Assembly: GCF_900107735.1 (NCBI RefSeq) | Contig: NZ_FNQV01000001.1 | Coordinates: 124,001 to 188,000, forward strand | Direction: 5' to 3' | Length of the DNA stretch: 64,000 bases | Source of the DNA: Bowdeniella nasicola | Lineage (GTDB): Bacteria > Actinomycetota > Actinomycetes > Actinomycetales > Actinomycetaceae | Made by a program: the position numbers and the translations under genes | The notes under the pieces: model-generated | The model's input: only the letters and a program-made list of their open reading frames with translations | What the model was told of the DNA's origin: nothing | The model's database searches: none | Shown: one piece after another, positions 43,005 to 52,247 of the stretch | Layout: each line of letters begins with the position of its first letter | How positions within the stretch are numbered: the first letter of the stretch is position 1

Positions 43005-45374
43005 CTAAGAGATTGGCGTTGCGTCAAGCTTCCAGACATCGCGTGAGTAGTCGGCGATGGTCCGGTCGGAGGAGAAGCGTCCGGAGTTGGTGATGTTGAT
43101 CCAGCACATCCGCGCCCAGGCGAGCTGGTCGCGGTAATCCTCGGCCATCTGGTCGCGTGCCGTGCGGTAGGCATCGAAGTCGCCCAGGACGTAGTACAGA
43201 TCTGCCGGTTCGTAACCGGGCGATTCCAACAGGGAACGAATCAGGTCATGGAACATTCCGGTATTGCCATCATCGAGCGTCCCATCGGTGAGAGCGTCAA
43301 GCGTCCGCTTGAGGCCGGGGACGGTCTCGTAGAGATAGCGCGGGTCGTAGTTCTCCCGAAGTGCAGGTAGCTCTTCGACCTTTGCCCCGAAGATGTAGGC
43401 ATTGTCGTGCCCGACCGCTTCGACGATCTCGACGTTCGCACCATCGAGCGTGCCAAGGGTCAGGGCACCGTTCATCATGAACTTCATGTTGCCCGTACCG
43501 GAAGCCTCCTTGCCAGCCGTGGAGATCTGCTCGGAGATGTCGGCGGCGGGGATGATGTGCTCGGCGGGGGAGACATTGTAGTTCTCCACGAAGACGACCT
43601 TGAGCTTGTCGCCCACTTCGTCATCGTTGTTGACCAGGCGCGCGATCTCATTAATGAGCTTGATGATCGCCTTGGCCCGAACGTAGCCCGGAGCGGCCTT
43701 CGCACCAAAGATCGCGACCCGCGGAGTCAGATCCCAATTCGGGTTGTCCTTGATCCGGAAGTACAGGTCGAGCAGGTACAGGGCATTCATGAGCTGCCGC
43801 TTGTACTCGTGCAGCCGCTTGATCTGAACGTCGAAGATCGCATCCGGCGAGATGTCGATGCCCTCGCGGTCCTTGATCCACGCGGCGAAATCGATCTTGT
43901 TCGCGTGCTTGATCTCGAGCAGCTCTTGCATGACCGAGTCGTCGCTGACATAGGACTCGATGGTCTTAAGCTGGTCAAGGTCCGTTACCCAGGCATCCGA
44001 TCCCACGAGGCGCGTGAGGAGTTTGGCCAGGCGCGGGTTGCACTGCTGCAGCCAGCGGCGAGGGGTCACGCCATTGGTTTTGTTGTTGAACTTCTCGGGC
44101 CAGATCTCGTACCAGTCATGCAGCGTGTCATGCTTGATGATCTCGGTGTGCAGTGCCGCGACACCGTTGATGGAGTAGGCGGCGTAGCAGGCGGTCCAGG
44201 CCATGTGGATTCGTCCCGACTGGATCGGCGCCATGTAGTCGATCTTGCCCTGGTCGAAGCCTTCCTCCGCGAGTTCGAGGCGGAAGCGGCGATCGATTTC
44301 CTTAATGATTTCCAGGACGCGGGAGAAGATCTTGTCAAAGATCGAGTACTCCCAGGTCTCAAGGGCCTCAGCAAGGACGGTGTGGTTGGTGTAGGCGAAC
44401 GTGTTGGTCACGACGTTCCAGGCATCTTCCCAGCTCAGGTCATGCTCATCGAGCAGGATCCGCATGAGCTCGGGGATGGCAAGGACCGGGTGGGTGTCGT
44501 TGAGCTGGATCGAGTTGTAGGCGGCAAACTCGGTGAGGTCCTCACCATGGTGGGCGATGAAGTTATCGACCATCGACTGCAGCGAGGCCGAGACGAAGAA
44601 GTACTGCTGGCGCACCCGCAGCACCTTGCCCTCATAGGTGGTGTCGTTGGGGTACAAGACGCGGCACAGATCGTTGACGCGCTCACGTTCGACGATCGCA
44701 TCGGTGAAGCGCTGGGAGTTGAAGGCGTCGTAGTCGAACTCTTCCATCGGTTCGGACTTCCACAGCCGCAGCGTGCCGACATTGTCAGTGCCGTAGCCAG
44801 TAATCGGCATGTCGTAGGGGATCGCGCGCACGGTCAGATCATCAAACTGCACGATGCGCTGTTGTTCTTCGCGGCGAATGACGAAGGGATAGCCCTCTTC
44901 CATCCACGGGTCGGGGTGCTCGCACTGGAAGCCGTTGGAAAACGACTGCTTGAACAGGCCGTAGCGATAGAGAATTCCGTAGCCGGTTACGGGCAGGTCC
45001 TGGGTGGCGCAGGAGTCGAGGAAGCAGGCTGCGAGACGGCCGAGGCCGCCGTTTCCGAGGGCAGCGTCGTGCTCAGATTCGAGAACGTCGGTGAGGTTCT
45101 TGCCGAAGGCGGATACGGCCTTCTTGGCCTCGTCGACCATGCCGAGGTTGGTGAGGTTATTCAGCATGGCGCGGCCCATGAGGAACTCAGCGGAGAAGTA
45201 GTGCTGCTGGCGGCCGGCGGCGTAGGCCTGGGTGGTCTTTTCCCAGCGGTCGGCGATCTGCTCGATCAGGGCGGCGGATAGGCCCGTCCAAAACTCGTAG
45301 TCGGTGGAGTTTTCGGGCGTGCGCCCGGCGACGGTGCGCACCTGGGCGCCGAGTCGTTCGGTCAGGTTTGTCAT
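43005..45374 (-). CDS. glgP: Glycogen/alpha-glucan phosphorylase
   Basis: 789 residues, usual length. It has GNGGLGRLAACFLDSCATQDLP, LNDTHPVLAIPELMRIL, NKTNGVTPRRWL and the pyridoxal-phosphate lysine in EASGTGNMKFMMNGALTLGTLDGANVEI. It releases glucose 1-phosphate from glycogen or maltodextrins in the cytosol. AAAGGAG precedes the ATG by 7 bases. It is monocistronic, with no glg genes beside it. Base composition is somewhat lower in G+C than nearby genes, fitting high expression or a separate history. Confidence 0.97.
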   Translation of the reverse strand: MTNLTERLGAQVRTVAGRTPENSTDYEFWTGLSAALIEQIADRWEKTTQAYAAGRQQHYFSAEFLMGRAMLNNLTNLGMVDEAKKAVSAFGKNLTDVLESEHDAALGNGGLGRLAACFLDSCATQDLPVTGYGILYRYGLFKQSFSNGFQCEHPDPWMEEGYPFVIRREEQQRIVQFDDLTVRAIPYDMPITGYGTDNVGTLRLWKSEPMEEFDYDAFNSQRFTDAIVERERVNDLCRVLYPNDTTYEGKVLRVRQQYFFVSASLQSMVDNFIAHHGEDLTEFAAYNSIQLNDTHPVLAIPELMRILLDEHDLSWEDAWNVVTNTFAYTNHTVLAEALETWEYSIFDKIFSRVLEIIKEIDRRFRLELAEEGFDQGKIDYMAPIQSGRIHMAWTACYAAYSINGVAALHTEIIKHDTLHDWYEIWPEKFNNKTNGVTPRRWLQQCNPRLAKLLTRLVGSDAWVTDLDQLKTIESYVSDDSVMQELLEIKHANKIDFAAWIKDREGIDISPDAIFDVQIKRLHEYKRQLMNALYLLDLYFRIKDNPNWDLTPRVAIFGAKAAPGYVRAKAIIKLINEIARLVNNDDEVGDKLKVVFVENYNVSPAEHIIPAADISEQISTAGKEASGTGNMKFMMNGALTLGTLDGANVEIVEAVGHDNAYIFGAKVEELPALRENYDPRYLYETVPGLKRTLDALTDGTLDDGNTGMFHDLIRSLLESPGYEPADLYYVLGDFDAYRTARDQMAEDYRDQLAWARMCWINITNSGRFSSDRTIADYSRDVWKLDATPIS

Positions 45375-45491
45375 CGGATGGCTCCTTTAATGGATACACA
45401 CGTTCGGGCCAGCACCGGCCGGCCCGACTGATGCCAGCCTATCGGGTTAGGGACGTACCTCGCGGATAACCGCCGACGAAGGTGAGGGCCT

Positions 45492-46061
45492 TCACCTCGG
45501 CTCGGAGGTGAGGTCTGCCAGGAGAGCGGCGGTGAGGGTAAAAACGCCCTGGTAGAACATCGACGCGCTGCGCAAGGCGAGTTGCTCGCAGGCGGTAATC
45601 GCCCAGGTCCCGAGGTAGGCGTGCGCCCACGCGCGTGCGTGGTCTTCCTTGTCGGCGCGCGCGGCCGCTGCGATCGCGGCCAGAATGACGCCGAGGTGAT
45701 CGGCCGGCAGGTCGCTCTCGACGAGCACGCCATGGGAGGCAAAGGCCTCTAACACGTCATGCGGATTCACATCACGGTGCTGACGTGCGATCGGTTGGGC
45801 GTTGAGTTTTACGTCGGGGGCAAGCTGGCGGCGGTAGTCCGCGCAGATCTTGGCACCGGACTCACGCGCGAGGGCGGATTCGACGACGAGGTCGGCGCCG
45901 CGCTGGAAGACGGCGCCGCTCAGCGGCCAGCGCGAGGTGACGTCGGGATTACGAAGGTAGGCGATCTGATTGTCGCGGGGCTCGGCGATAAACATCGCCG
46001 CGAGTGCCGCGAGCGGCCGGGCGAGGTCCGCGATCGAGTGCGTCACCGGAGTGAGTGACAT
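45492..46061 (-). CDS. Unknown protein, possibly TorD/NarJ-like chaperone
   Basis: 189 residues from the ATG at 46061, which has a GGAGG site. It is helical throughout. LVESDLPADHLGVILAAIAAAARADKEDHARAWAHAYLGTWAITACEQLA, then MFYQGVFTLTAALLADL, resembles the helical E-x-PDHLxxxL ... W pattern of TorD/NarJ chaperones, which guard the maturation of molybdoenzymes. The N-terminal YRRLF motif is only partly visible (ICADYRRQLAP). No molybdoenzyme gene is nearby, so the assignment is tentative. Confidence 0.45.
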   Translation of the reverse strand: MSLTPVTHSIADLARPLAALAAMFIAEPRDNQIAYLRNPDVTSRWPLSGAVFQRGADLVVESALARESGAKICADYRRQLAPDVKLNAQPIARQHRDVNPHDVLEAFASHGVLVESDLPADHLGVILAAIAAAARADKEDHARAWAHAYLGTWAITACEQLALRSASMFYQGVFTLTAALLADLTSEPR

Positions 46062-46144
46062 GCGGCCTCCTTGCGATGGAAAATGATCTGGCTTCCATCG
46101 TGTCTCGCAGCCGGCCCGTTTTAGCAGGACGGAAGGCCCAGGAG

Positions 46145-46714
46145 CTAGAGACGCGGAGAAATCCAGGACTCCCAGCCCTGGTTCAGAACCAGCCAGGCAA
46201 GCAGGCCGTAGCCGATTTGTCCCGGGTGCTTCCCGTCGAACTGTGCGATGTCGGCGTGCCACTGCTCGTGCGCCGAGAGCGGCGCGTAGGTATGAACATA
46301 GGGCACGGATCGGCGCTGACATACGTCAGCGTAGGCGGCGGAAAGCTCGGCGATGTCTCCGGGCGCAGTCAGCGGCGGCGGCCCCACCACGAACGCGGGG
46401 ATGCGATATTCGGTGGCGCCATCAAGAATGTTCGCGAGGTTCAACCGGGAACGGGCGGCCGAAAGCCCGGAGCGAACGTCGCCGATGCCGAGACCAACGA
46501 TGAGCCGAGTTTCCTCACGGTGGCTGATGCGGCGTTCGGCCTCGGTACGCCAGCCGTGGGCAAGCTGGGTGGTGTCGACAGCGGGAAGCGCGAGGTTGGC
46601 GATGAAGGCGGGCTCTGGCAGCTGACTGCGCGCCATGACGCGTCCCACCCATCCGAGATAGCGGGCATCGCCAAGTCCGGCAGCGAGCTCGTCTCCGATG
46701 ACCACAATGCGCAT
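46145..46714 (-). CDS. SGNH/GDSL-type hydrolase
   Basis: 189 residues without signal peptide. Block I is VVIGDELAAGLGD (GDEL in place of GDSL), so the usual nucleophilic Ser is replaced by Glu; the nearby oxyanion blocks are GIGDVRSG instead of GxND, while block V DGKHPGQIGY keeps the Asp-x-x-His pair. Similar GDEL forms are widespread in actinobacteria. The altered nucleophile makes ordinary esterase activity uncertain. Small reverse-strand gene between kgd and the TorD-like gene. Confidence 0.75.
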   Translation of the reverse strand: MRIVVIGDELAAGLGDARYLGWVGRVMARSQLPEPAFIANLALPAVDTTQLAHGWRTEAERRISHREETRLIVGLGIGDVRSGLSAARSRLNLANILDGATEYRIPAFVVGPPPLTAPGDIAELSAAYADVCQRRSVPYVHTYAPLSAHEQWHADIAQFDGKHPGQIGYGLLAWLVLNQGWESWISPRL

Positions 46715-46818
46715 GTGCGCCCCTTTCTGTCAGTTCCATTGTGCCGCATTGCTCAAACGAAGGAGGACCGGCAGTTGCCTGCCGGTCCTCCGTGCGTTGC
46801 CCGTGTGGGCGGTGGCCG

Positions 46819-49800
46819 CTAGGAGCGGCCGAATGCGGCCGCGAAGAGCTTCTCGGCCTGCGACTGGTGGAGCTTCATCGTGCCCGCCGACGGCGAGGCG
46901 GCCGCCGGGCGGGAGATGACGCGCACCGGGCGATCGAGCTGCGGGGCCAGTTGCATCGCAACGTGGTACCACGGGCCCTGGTTCTCCGGCTCGTCCTGAA
47001 CCCAGACGAGCTCTGCGCCCTCGTACTTAGCCAGTTCTGCCTTGAGCTCCTCGACCGGCAGCGGGTAGAGCTGCTCCATGCGAATGATCGCCGTCGAGGA
47101 ATCGCCGCGCTTGTCGCGCTGGGCTGCCAGATCGTAGTAGACGCGGCCCGAGCACATGAGCACGCGGTCCACATTGCTCACCTCGCCGACCTCACCGATC
47201 ACCGGCTGGAAGGACCCCGTCGTGAAATCCTCGACGGCGCTCGCGGCAGCCTTCAGGCGCAGCAGCTGCTTGGGGGAGAACACGATGAGGGGCTTGCGCG
47301 GGCGGTTGTAGGCCTGGCGGCGCAGCATGTGGAAGTGGTTTGCCGGCGTTGACGGCTGGACGACGATCATGTTGTCCTCAGCGCACAGCTGCAAGAAGCG
47401 CTCGATGCGGCCCGAGGAGTGGTCCGGTCCCTGGCCCTCGTAGCCGTGCGGCAGTAGCAGCACGACGGAGGAGCGCTGGCCCCACTTCTGTTCGGAAGAG
47501 GAGACAAACTCATCGACGACGATCTGCGCGCCGTTGACGAAGTCACCGAACTGCGCCTCCCAGAGCACGAGCGCATCGGGACGCTCAACGCTGTAGCCGT
47601 ACTCGTAGGCCATGACGACGTACTCGGACAGCGAGGAGTCGTAGACCCAGAACTTGCCCTGGTCCTCCGTCAGGTACTGCAGTGGAGTCCACTCCGCGCC
47701 CGTGACGTAGTCATGGAAGGTGGCGTGGCGCTGGGTGAAGGTGCCGCGGCGCGAATCCTGGCCGGTGAGACGGACGGGCACGCCTTCGATGAGGAGCGAG
47801 CCGAAGGCGAGCAGCTCGCCCATGCCCCAGTCGATGCCGCCGTCCTTCGTCATCTTGTCGCGACGCTCCAGCAGCTTTTGCAGCTTGGGGTGAACGGTAA
47901 AGCCCTCCGGCGGACGCAGGTGCGCCTGGCCGATCCGCTCGACCATCGCCTGTGGAATCGCAGTTGACCAGCCGACCATCACGCCGGCATCTTCCTGCTG
48001 CGAGCTCGGCAGCTCCAGGCCAGCGACCGAATCCGAGTCCGGGCTCACGACGTCGCCGCCCTCACCCGAATCGAGCGTGCGGTGGCCCGAATCGTCCTTC
48101 GTCGAGGCGAAGGCCTCCTCCAGCTTGGCCTTGAAGTCCGCGAGCGCACTTTCGGCCTGCTCGCTGGAGATATCGCCACGACCAATGAGTGCCTCTTGGT
48201 AGAGCTGGCGCACGGAGGCCTTGTTCTCGATCAGCGAGTACATGACCGGCTGCGTCATCGAAGGATCATCGCCTTCGTTGTGCCCGCGGCGACGATAGCA
48301 GATGAGGTCGATAACGACGTCCTTGTTGAATTCCTGGCGGAAGTCGTAGGCGATCTTCGCGACGCGTGCGACGGCCTCGGGGTCATCGCCGTTGACGTGG
48401 AAGACCGGGATCTGCAGGCCCTTGACGATGTCCGTGCAGTACTGCGAGGAGCGCGAGGAGGCCGGCCCCGTCGTGAAGCCAATCTGGTTGTTGACGATGA
48501 TGTGCATCGTGCCGCCGGTGCGGTAGCCGCGCAGCTGGGACAGGTTCAGCGTTTCCTGCACGACGCCCTGGCCCGCGAAGGCCGCGTCGCCGTGAATGAG
48601 GATCGGCAGCACGGAGTAGCCCTTGGTGCCAAGGTCGATCCGGTCCTGCTTGGCGCGCACAATGCCCTCGAGCACGCCGTTGACCGTCTCCAGGTGGGAG
48701 GGGTTGGCGGCGAGATACACATTGGTGTGCTCACCGGTGGGGGAGGTGAACGTGCCTTCCGTCCCGAGGTGGTACTTCACGTCGCCGCTGCCCTCAACGG
48801 TGCGCGGGTCCATGTTGCCTTCGAACTCGTCGAAGATCTGCCCATAGGACTTGCCCGCGATATTGGCGAGGACGTTGAGGCGGCCGCGGTGCGCCATTCC
48901 GATCGCGACGTCATCCAGGCCCTCGCGCGCCGCGGAGGTCAGGACGGTGTCGAGCATCGGGATGAGCGATTCGCCGCCCTCGAGGCTGAAGCGCTTTTGG
49001 CCGACGAACTTCGTTTGCAGGAACGTCTCGAAGGCCTCGGCCTCATTGAGCTTGTACAGGATCTGCAGCTGTTCCTCGTTGGAGGCCTTTTGGAAGGGGC
49101 GCTCCAGCCGCTCCTGGAACCAGGCGCGCTGGGCCGGATCCTGTAGGTGCATGTACTCGATTCCGACGTTGCGGCAGTAGGCATCGCGCAGCTGCTGCAA
49201 AATCTCGCGCAGCGTGAGTGCGTCGGTGCCGGCGAAGCCGCCCGTGGGGAACGTGCGATCCAGATCCCACAGCGTCAGGCCGTGGTTGGTGAAATCGAGA
49301 TCGTGGAAGCGGCGCTGGCGGCTGGCTAGCGGATCGGTATCCGCCTGCAGGTGACCGCGCGAGCGGAAGGCGTGGATCATCTCCGCGATGCGCGCGGACT
49401 TGCTGAGCTCGCGCTTGGTATCAAATTCGACGTCGCGCTGCCAGCGCACGGGGGCGTAGGGCATGCGGAGCGCGCTAAAGACGCGATCGTAGAAGCCGTC
49501 CTGGCCGGTGAGCTTGGTTGCCATGACCTTGAGCAGCTCGCCCGAGGCCGCACCCTGGATGATGCGGTGGTCATAGGTGGAGGACAGCGCCAGGATCTTG
49601 GAGACACCCATGCGGGCGATCGTCTTGGCGGAGGCGCCCTGGTATTCGGCCGGGTAGTCCATCGCGCCGACGCCGATGATGGCGCCCTGGCCCTTCATCA
49701 GGCGCGCGACGGAGAACTGGGTGCCGATCGTGCCGGGGTTCGTCAGCGTGATCGTCGTGCCCATGAAGTCATCGACGGTGAGCTTGGAGTTGCGGGCCTT

Positions 49801-50601
49801 GCGAACAATATCGTCGTAGGCGGCCCAGAACTGGGCGAAGTCCATCTCATCGGCGGCCTTGATCGAGGGCACGAGGAGCTGGCGCGTGCCATCGGGCTTC
49901 GGCATGTCAATCGCGAGCCCCATGTTGACGTGCGCGGGGTGCTTAACCGCGGGCTTGCCGTCGATCTCGTCGTAGGCGGCGTTCAGATCCGGCACCTCGC
50001 CGAGCGCCTCGACGAGCGCGAAGCCGATGAGGTGGGTGAAGGAGACCTTGCCGCCACGGGTACGAGCGAGGTGGGAGTTGATGAGCAGCCGGTTTTCGAT
50101 CAGCAGCTTGGCCGGCACCGACCGCACCGAGGTCGCCGTTGGCAACTCCAGGGACGTCTCCATGTTGGTGACGACGCGGGCGGCGGGGCCACGCAGCCGT
50201 TCGACCTGATCCTCGGCCTTGTCCTCCTCGCCTTCCTCGTCGGCGTCGACGAAATTGGCGTAGACGGAGGTGGCCGGCTGGGCCTTGACCGGGGGCAGCC
50301 CACGATCGTGGAAATCGGCCGCTTCATTGATCAGCGTGCGCGGATCGATGTGGGAGACGGAGTCCTGATCGCTGCCGCCGTCTGCTGGCTTCGGCGCGGG
50401 CTCCGGTTCGGGGGCGGGGGAGGGCTTGCCGCTCTTTTCATCGGCGGGGGCGCTCGTGCCGTCTCGCTTGGCGAAGAACTCACGCCAGGCAGGCTCAACG
50501 GATTGCGGATCGGCCTGGTACTTGTCGTACATCTCGTCGATCAGCCATTCATTGGCACCAAAGCTCGACGCAAGATCGTCGGGGTGTTCATCTCTGGACA
50601 C
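46819..50601 (-). CDS. kgd: Multifunctional 2-oxoglutarate metabolism enzyme Kgd
   Basis: 1260 residues. The N-terminal E1 peptide (ANEWLIDEMYDKYQADPQSVEPAWREFF) and a Pro/Glu linker lead to an E2-type acyltransferase domain (about 115-370, with SVRSVPAKLLIENRLLIN, TLTNPGTIGTQFSVARLM and catalytic DHRIIQGAASGELL), then the thiamine-diphosphate E1 part (GMAHRGRLNVLANIAGKSY, FVVNGDDPEAV-like FHVNGDDPEAVAR, RRRGHNEGDDPSMTQP) and the C-terminal transketolase-like domain. The fusion acts as 2-oxoglutarate decarboxylase, synthase of 2-hydroxy-3-oxoadipate and E1/E2 of the dehydrogenase. Usual actinobacterial form; no lipoyl domain is present. Confidence 0.97.
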   Translation of the reverse strand: MSRDEHPDDLASSFGANEWLIDEMYDKYQADPQSVEPAWREFFAKRDGTSAPADEKSGKPSPAPEPEPAPKPADGGSDQDSVSHIDPRTLINEAADFHDRGLPPVKAQPATSVYANFVDADEEGEEDKAEDQVERLRGPAARVVTNMETSLELPTATSVRSVPAKLLIENRLLINSHLARTRGGKVSFTHLIGFALVEALGEVPDLNAAYDEIDGKPAVKHPAHVNMGLAIDMPKPDGTRQLLVPSIKAADEMDFAQFWAAYDDIVRKARNSKLTVDDFMGTTITLTNPGTIGTQFSVARLMKGQGAIIGVGAMDYPAEYQGASAKTIARMGVSKILALSSTYDHRIIQGAASGELLKVMATKLTGQDGFYDRVFSALRMPYAPVRWQRDVEFDTKRELSKSARIAEMIHAFRSRGHLQADTDPLASRQRRFHDLDFTNHGLTLWDLDRTFPTGGFAGTDALTLREILQQLRDAYCRNVGIEYMHLQDPAQRAWFQERLERPFQKASNEEQLQILYKLNEAEAFETFLQTKFVGQKRFSLEGGESLIPMLDTVLTSAAREGLDDVAIGMAHRGRLNVLANIAGKSYGQIFDEFEGNMDPRTVEGSGDVKYHLGTEGTFTSPTGEHTNVYLAANPSHLETVNGVLEGIVRAKQDRIDLGTKGYSVLPILIHGDAAFAGQGVVQETLNLSQLRGYRTGGTMHIIVNNQIGFTTGPASSRSSQYCTDIVKGLQIPVFHVNGDDPEAVARVAKIAYDFRQEFNKDVVIDLICYRRRGHNEGDDPSMTQPVMYSLIENKASVRQLYQEALIGRGDISSEQAESALADFKAKLEEAFASTKDDSGHRTLDSGEGGDVVSPDSDSVAGLELPSSQQEDAGVMVGWSTAIPQAMVERIGQAHLRPPEGFTVHPKLQKLLERRDKMTKDGGIDWGMGELLAFGSLLIEGVPVRLTGQDSRRGTFTQRHATFHDYVTGAEWTPLQYLTEDQGKFWVYDSSLSEYVVMAYEYGYSVERPDALVLWEAQFGDFVNGAQIVVDEFVSSSEQKWGQRSSVVLLLPHGYEGQGPDHSSGRIERFLQLCAEDNMIVVQPSTPANHFHMLRRQAYNRPRKPLIVFSPKQLLRLKAAASAVEDFTTGSFQPVIGEVGEVSNVDRVLMCSGRVYYDLAAQRDKRGDSSTAIIRMEQLYPLPVEELKAELAKYEGAELVWVQDEPENQGPWYHVAMQLAPQLDRPVRVISRPAAASPSAGTMKLHQSQAEKLFAAAFGRS

Positions 50602-50805
50602 TTGGGGTTTCGCCCTCTTTCACACAGTGTGGACAACGCCTTTCAACCATAGGCGAAAGAGTGGCGGCATGGGACGAAATACCCAGGGAAAGGAACGCGA
50701 ATCACGTTCCTGATTTGCCGCGTCATCATCGGGTAAAAACCCCGTCAATCTAATCGCGGTGATATGTCAACTCCTGCTCCGAATTGCGTCAAGTTCCGGT
50801 ATCGC
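50602..50805. other. Intergenic region between kgd and the first CorC gene
   Basis: No gene seen. It holds a small inverted repeat GGAACG-N5-CACGTTCC around 50691-50710 and is less GC-rich near 50735-50770. The promoter of kgd must lie here on the reverse strand but I cannot pick clear hexamers. Confidence 0.4.
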
Positions 50806-50834
50806 TTGGACCGGCCGCGCACTGCACGTAAACT
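50806..50834 (+). promoter_or_regulatory. Promoter of the CorC pair
   Basis: TTGGAC (50806-50811) and TAAACT (50829-50834) with a 17-base spacer. The transcript would begin near 50841, three bases before the ATG of an 18-codon leader ORF. Confidence 0.6.
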
Positions 50835-50843
50835 GAGCCCATC

Positions 50844-50900
50844 ATGAGCTCCCGAAGTACCAGCCCCAGTCCGTTACGCTCCGCTACCGGGAGGCGATAA
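50844..50900 (+). CDS. Possible 18-residue leader peptide
   Basis: ATG at 50844 opens MSSRSTSPSPLRSATGRR and stops with TAA immediately before the ATG at 50901. The Ser/Arg-rich peptide contains the ribosome site (GGGAGG) of the next gene near its end. The ATG falls almost at the predicted transcription start, so translation may be leaderless and couple to the CorC gene. No protein homology is expected for such a short peptide. Confidence 0.35.
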   Translation: MSSRSTSPSPLRSATGRR

Positions 50901-52247
50901 ATGGACTGGGTGATGATCGCCTTTGGCGTCCTCCTCACGGCCGGAACCGCACTGTTTGTGTCCGCCGAATTCTCCCTCGTCGCGCTCGACCCCTCAACTG
51001 TGGAGCGGCGCGCTGCCGCCGGCGATAAGCGGGCGACGACAGTCGCCCAAGAACTCAAACACCTCTCGACGCACTTATCGGGAGCGCAGGTCGGCATTAC
51101 GCTGACGACGATTCTGTTGGGTTACACGACCCAGGTGGCGCTCGCGAACCTTCTCAGCCCGATCGTCGGGCGCGTCATCGGTGGGGGAGCGGCTACCGGC
51201 ATTGCGGTGGCGATCGCCTTTGTCTGCGTCAACGCGTTTTCGATGCTGTTTGGCGAGCTCATCCCGAAAAACGCCTCGCTCGCCGACCCGCTGCGCACCG
51301 CCGGATTCGTCGCCCCCTTGCAGGGCGTTTTCACCACGATCTTCCGCCCGGTCATTGTCCTGCTGAACAACTCGGCCAACGCGATCCTCGGCTGGTTCCA
51401 CGTCGAGGCGAGCGAGGAGCTCTCCGGGGCGCGATCGGCCTCCGAGCTTGCCGCGCTCGTGCGTCACAGCGCCGAGGAGGGCACCCTCGATGTGGGGACC
51501 GCAAACTTGCTCACCCGCTCCATCGGCATCGGTGCGCTGCAAGCTATCGACGTCATGACCGACCGCGGCCGCGTCCACACACTGGATCGCTCCGACACCG
51601 CCGCCGACGTCGTCGCGCTCGCCCGCACGACCGGACATTCCCGCTTTCCCGTCGTCGATGGCTCCATGGACGACGTCCTAGGATTCGTCCACCTCCGGCG
51701 CGCCATCGCGGTGCCCTATGAGCGCCGCGGCGAAGTCCCGGTCGTCTCCTCCTCGCTCATGGTCGAGGCGCCCCGAGTGCCCGAAACCATGCCGCTCGCG
51801 CCGCTGTTGCTTGACCTGCGCGCCGAAGGCCTGCAAATGGCCGTCGTCGTCGATGAATACGGCGGCTCCTCCGGAATCGTGACGCTGGAAGACGTCGTGG
51901 AAGAGATCGTGGGCGACGTCGCCGACGAGCACGACCGGCGCCGCCAGGGCGCACGCTCGCTCAAGGGCGGGGTGTGGATGGTGCCTGGGGTGCTGCGGCC
52001 GGACGAACTCGCCGCACAAACCCACCTCACCGTGCCAGATGATGGGCCTTACGAAACGCTCGGCGGCCTCATCATGGATCGGCTCGCGCGCATCCCGGCC
52101 GTGGGCGACGAGGTAAGAGTGGGCGACGTGATCCTGGCCGTCGAACGCATGGACGGCCGCCGCGTCGATCGCATCCGCACGTGGAGCGTGAATCCGGAGC
52201 CCGACGTCGGCCCCGCCGGCATGCTCACGGAAGGCGGTGAGCGATGA
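50901..52247 (+). CDS. CorC/HlyC-family membrane protein (CNNM and CBS domains)
   Basis: 448 residues. CNNM transmembrane domain with helices near 2-24, 58-80, 95-118 and 130-150 (LGYTTQVALANLLSP, FSMLFGELIPKNASLADP), then a CBS pair (VVDGSMDDVLGFVHLRRA, MAVVVDEYGGSSGIVTLEDVVEEIVGDVADEHD) and a C-terminal CorC/HlyC domain. Family members are linked to magnesium or other cation export. It overlaps its paralogue by 4 bases. Confidence 0.9.
   Translation: MDWVMIAFGVLLTAGTALFVSAEFSLVALDPSTVERRAAAGDKRATTVAQELKHLSTHLSGAQVGITLTTILLGYTTQVALANLLSPIVGRVIGGGAATGIAVAIAFVCVNAFSMLFGELIPKNASLADPLRTAGFVAPLQGVFTTIFRPVIVLLNNSANAILGWFHVEASEELSGARSASELAALVRHSAEEGTLDVGTANLLTRSIGIGALQAIDVMTDRGRVHTLDRSDTAADVVALARTTGHSRFPVVDGSMDDVLGFVHLRRAIAVPYERRGEVPVVSSSLMVEAPRVPETMPLAPLLLDLRAEGLQMAVVVDEYGGSSGIVTLEDVVEEIVGDVADEHDRRRQGARSLKGGVWMVPGVLRPDELAAQTHLTVPDDGPYETLGGLIMDRLARIPAVGDEVRVGDVILAVERMDGRRVDRIRTWSVNPEPDVGPAGMLTEGGER

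Noticed and set aside
43407-45281. Forward open frame of about 620 codons opposite glgP
   Set aside because: Antisense shadow of glycogen phosphorylase.
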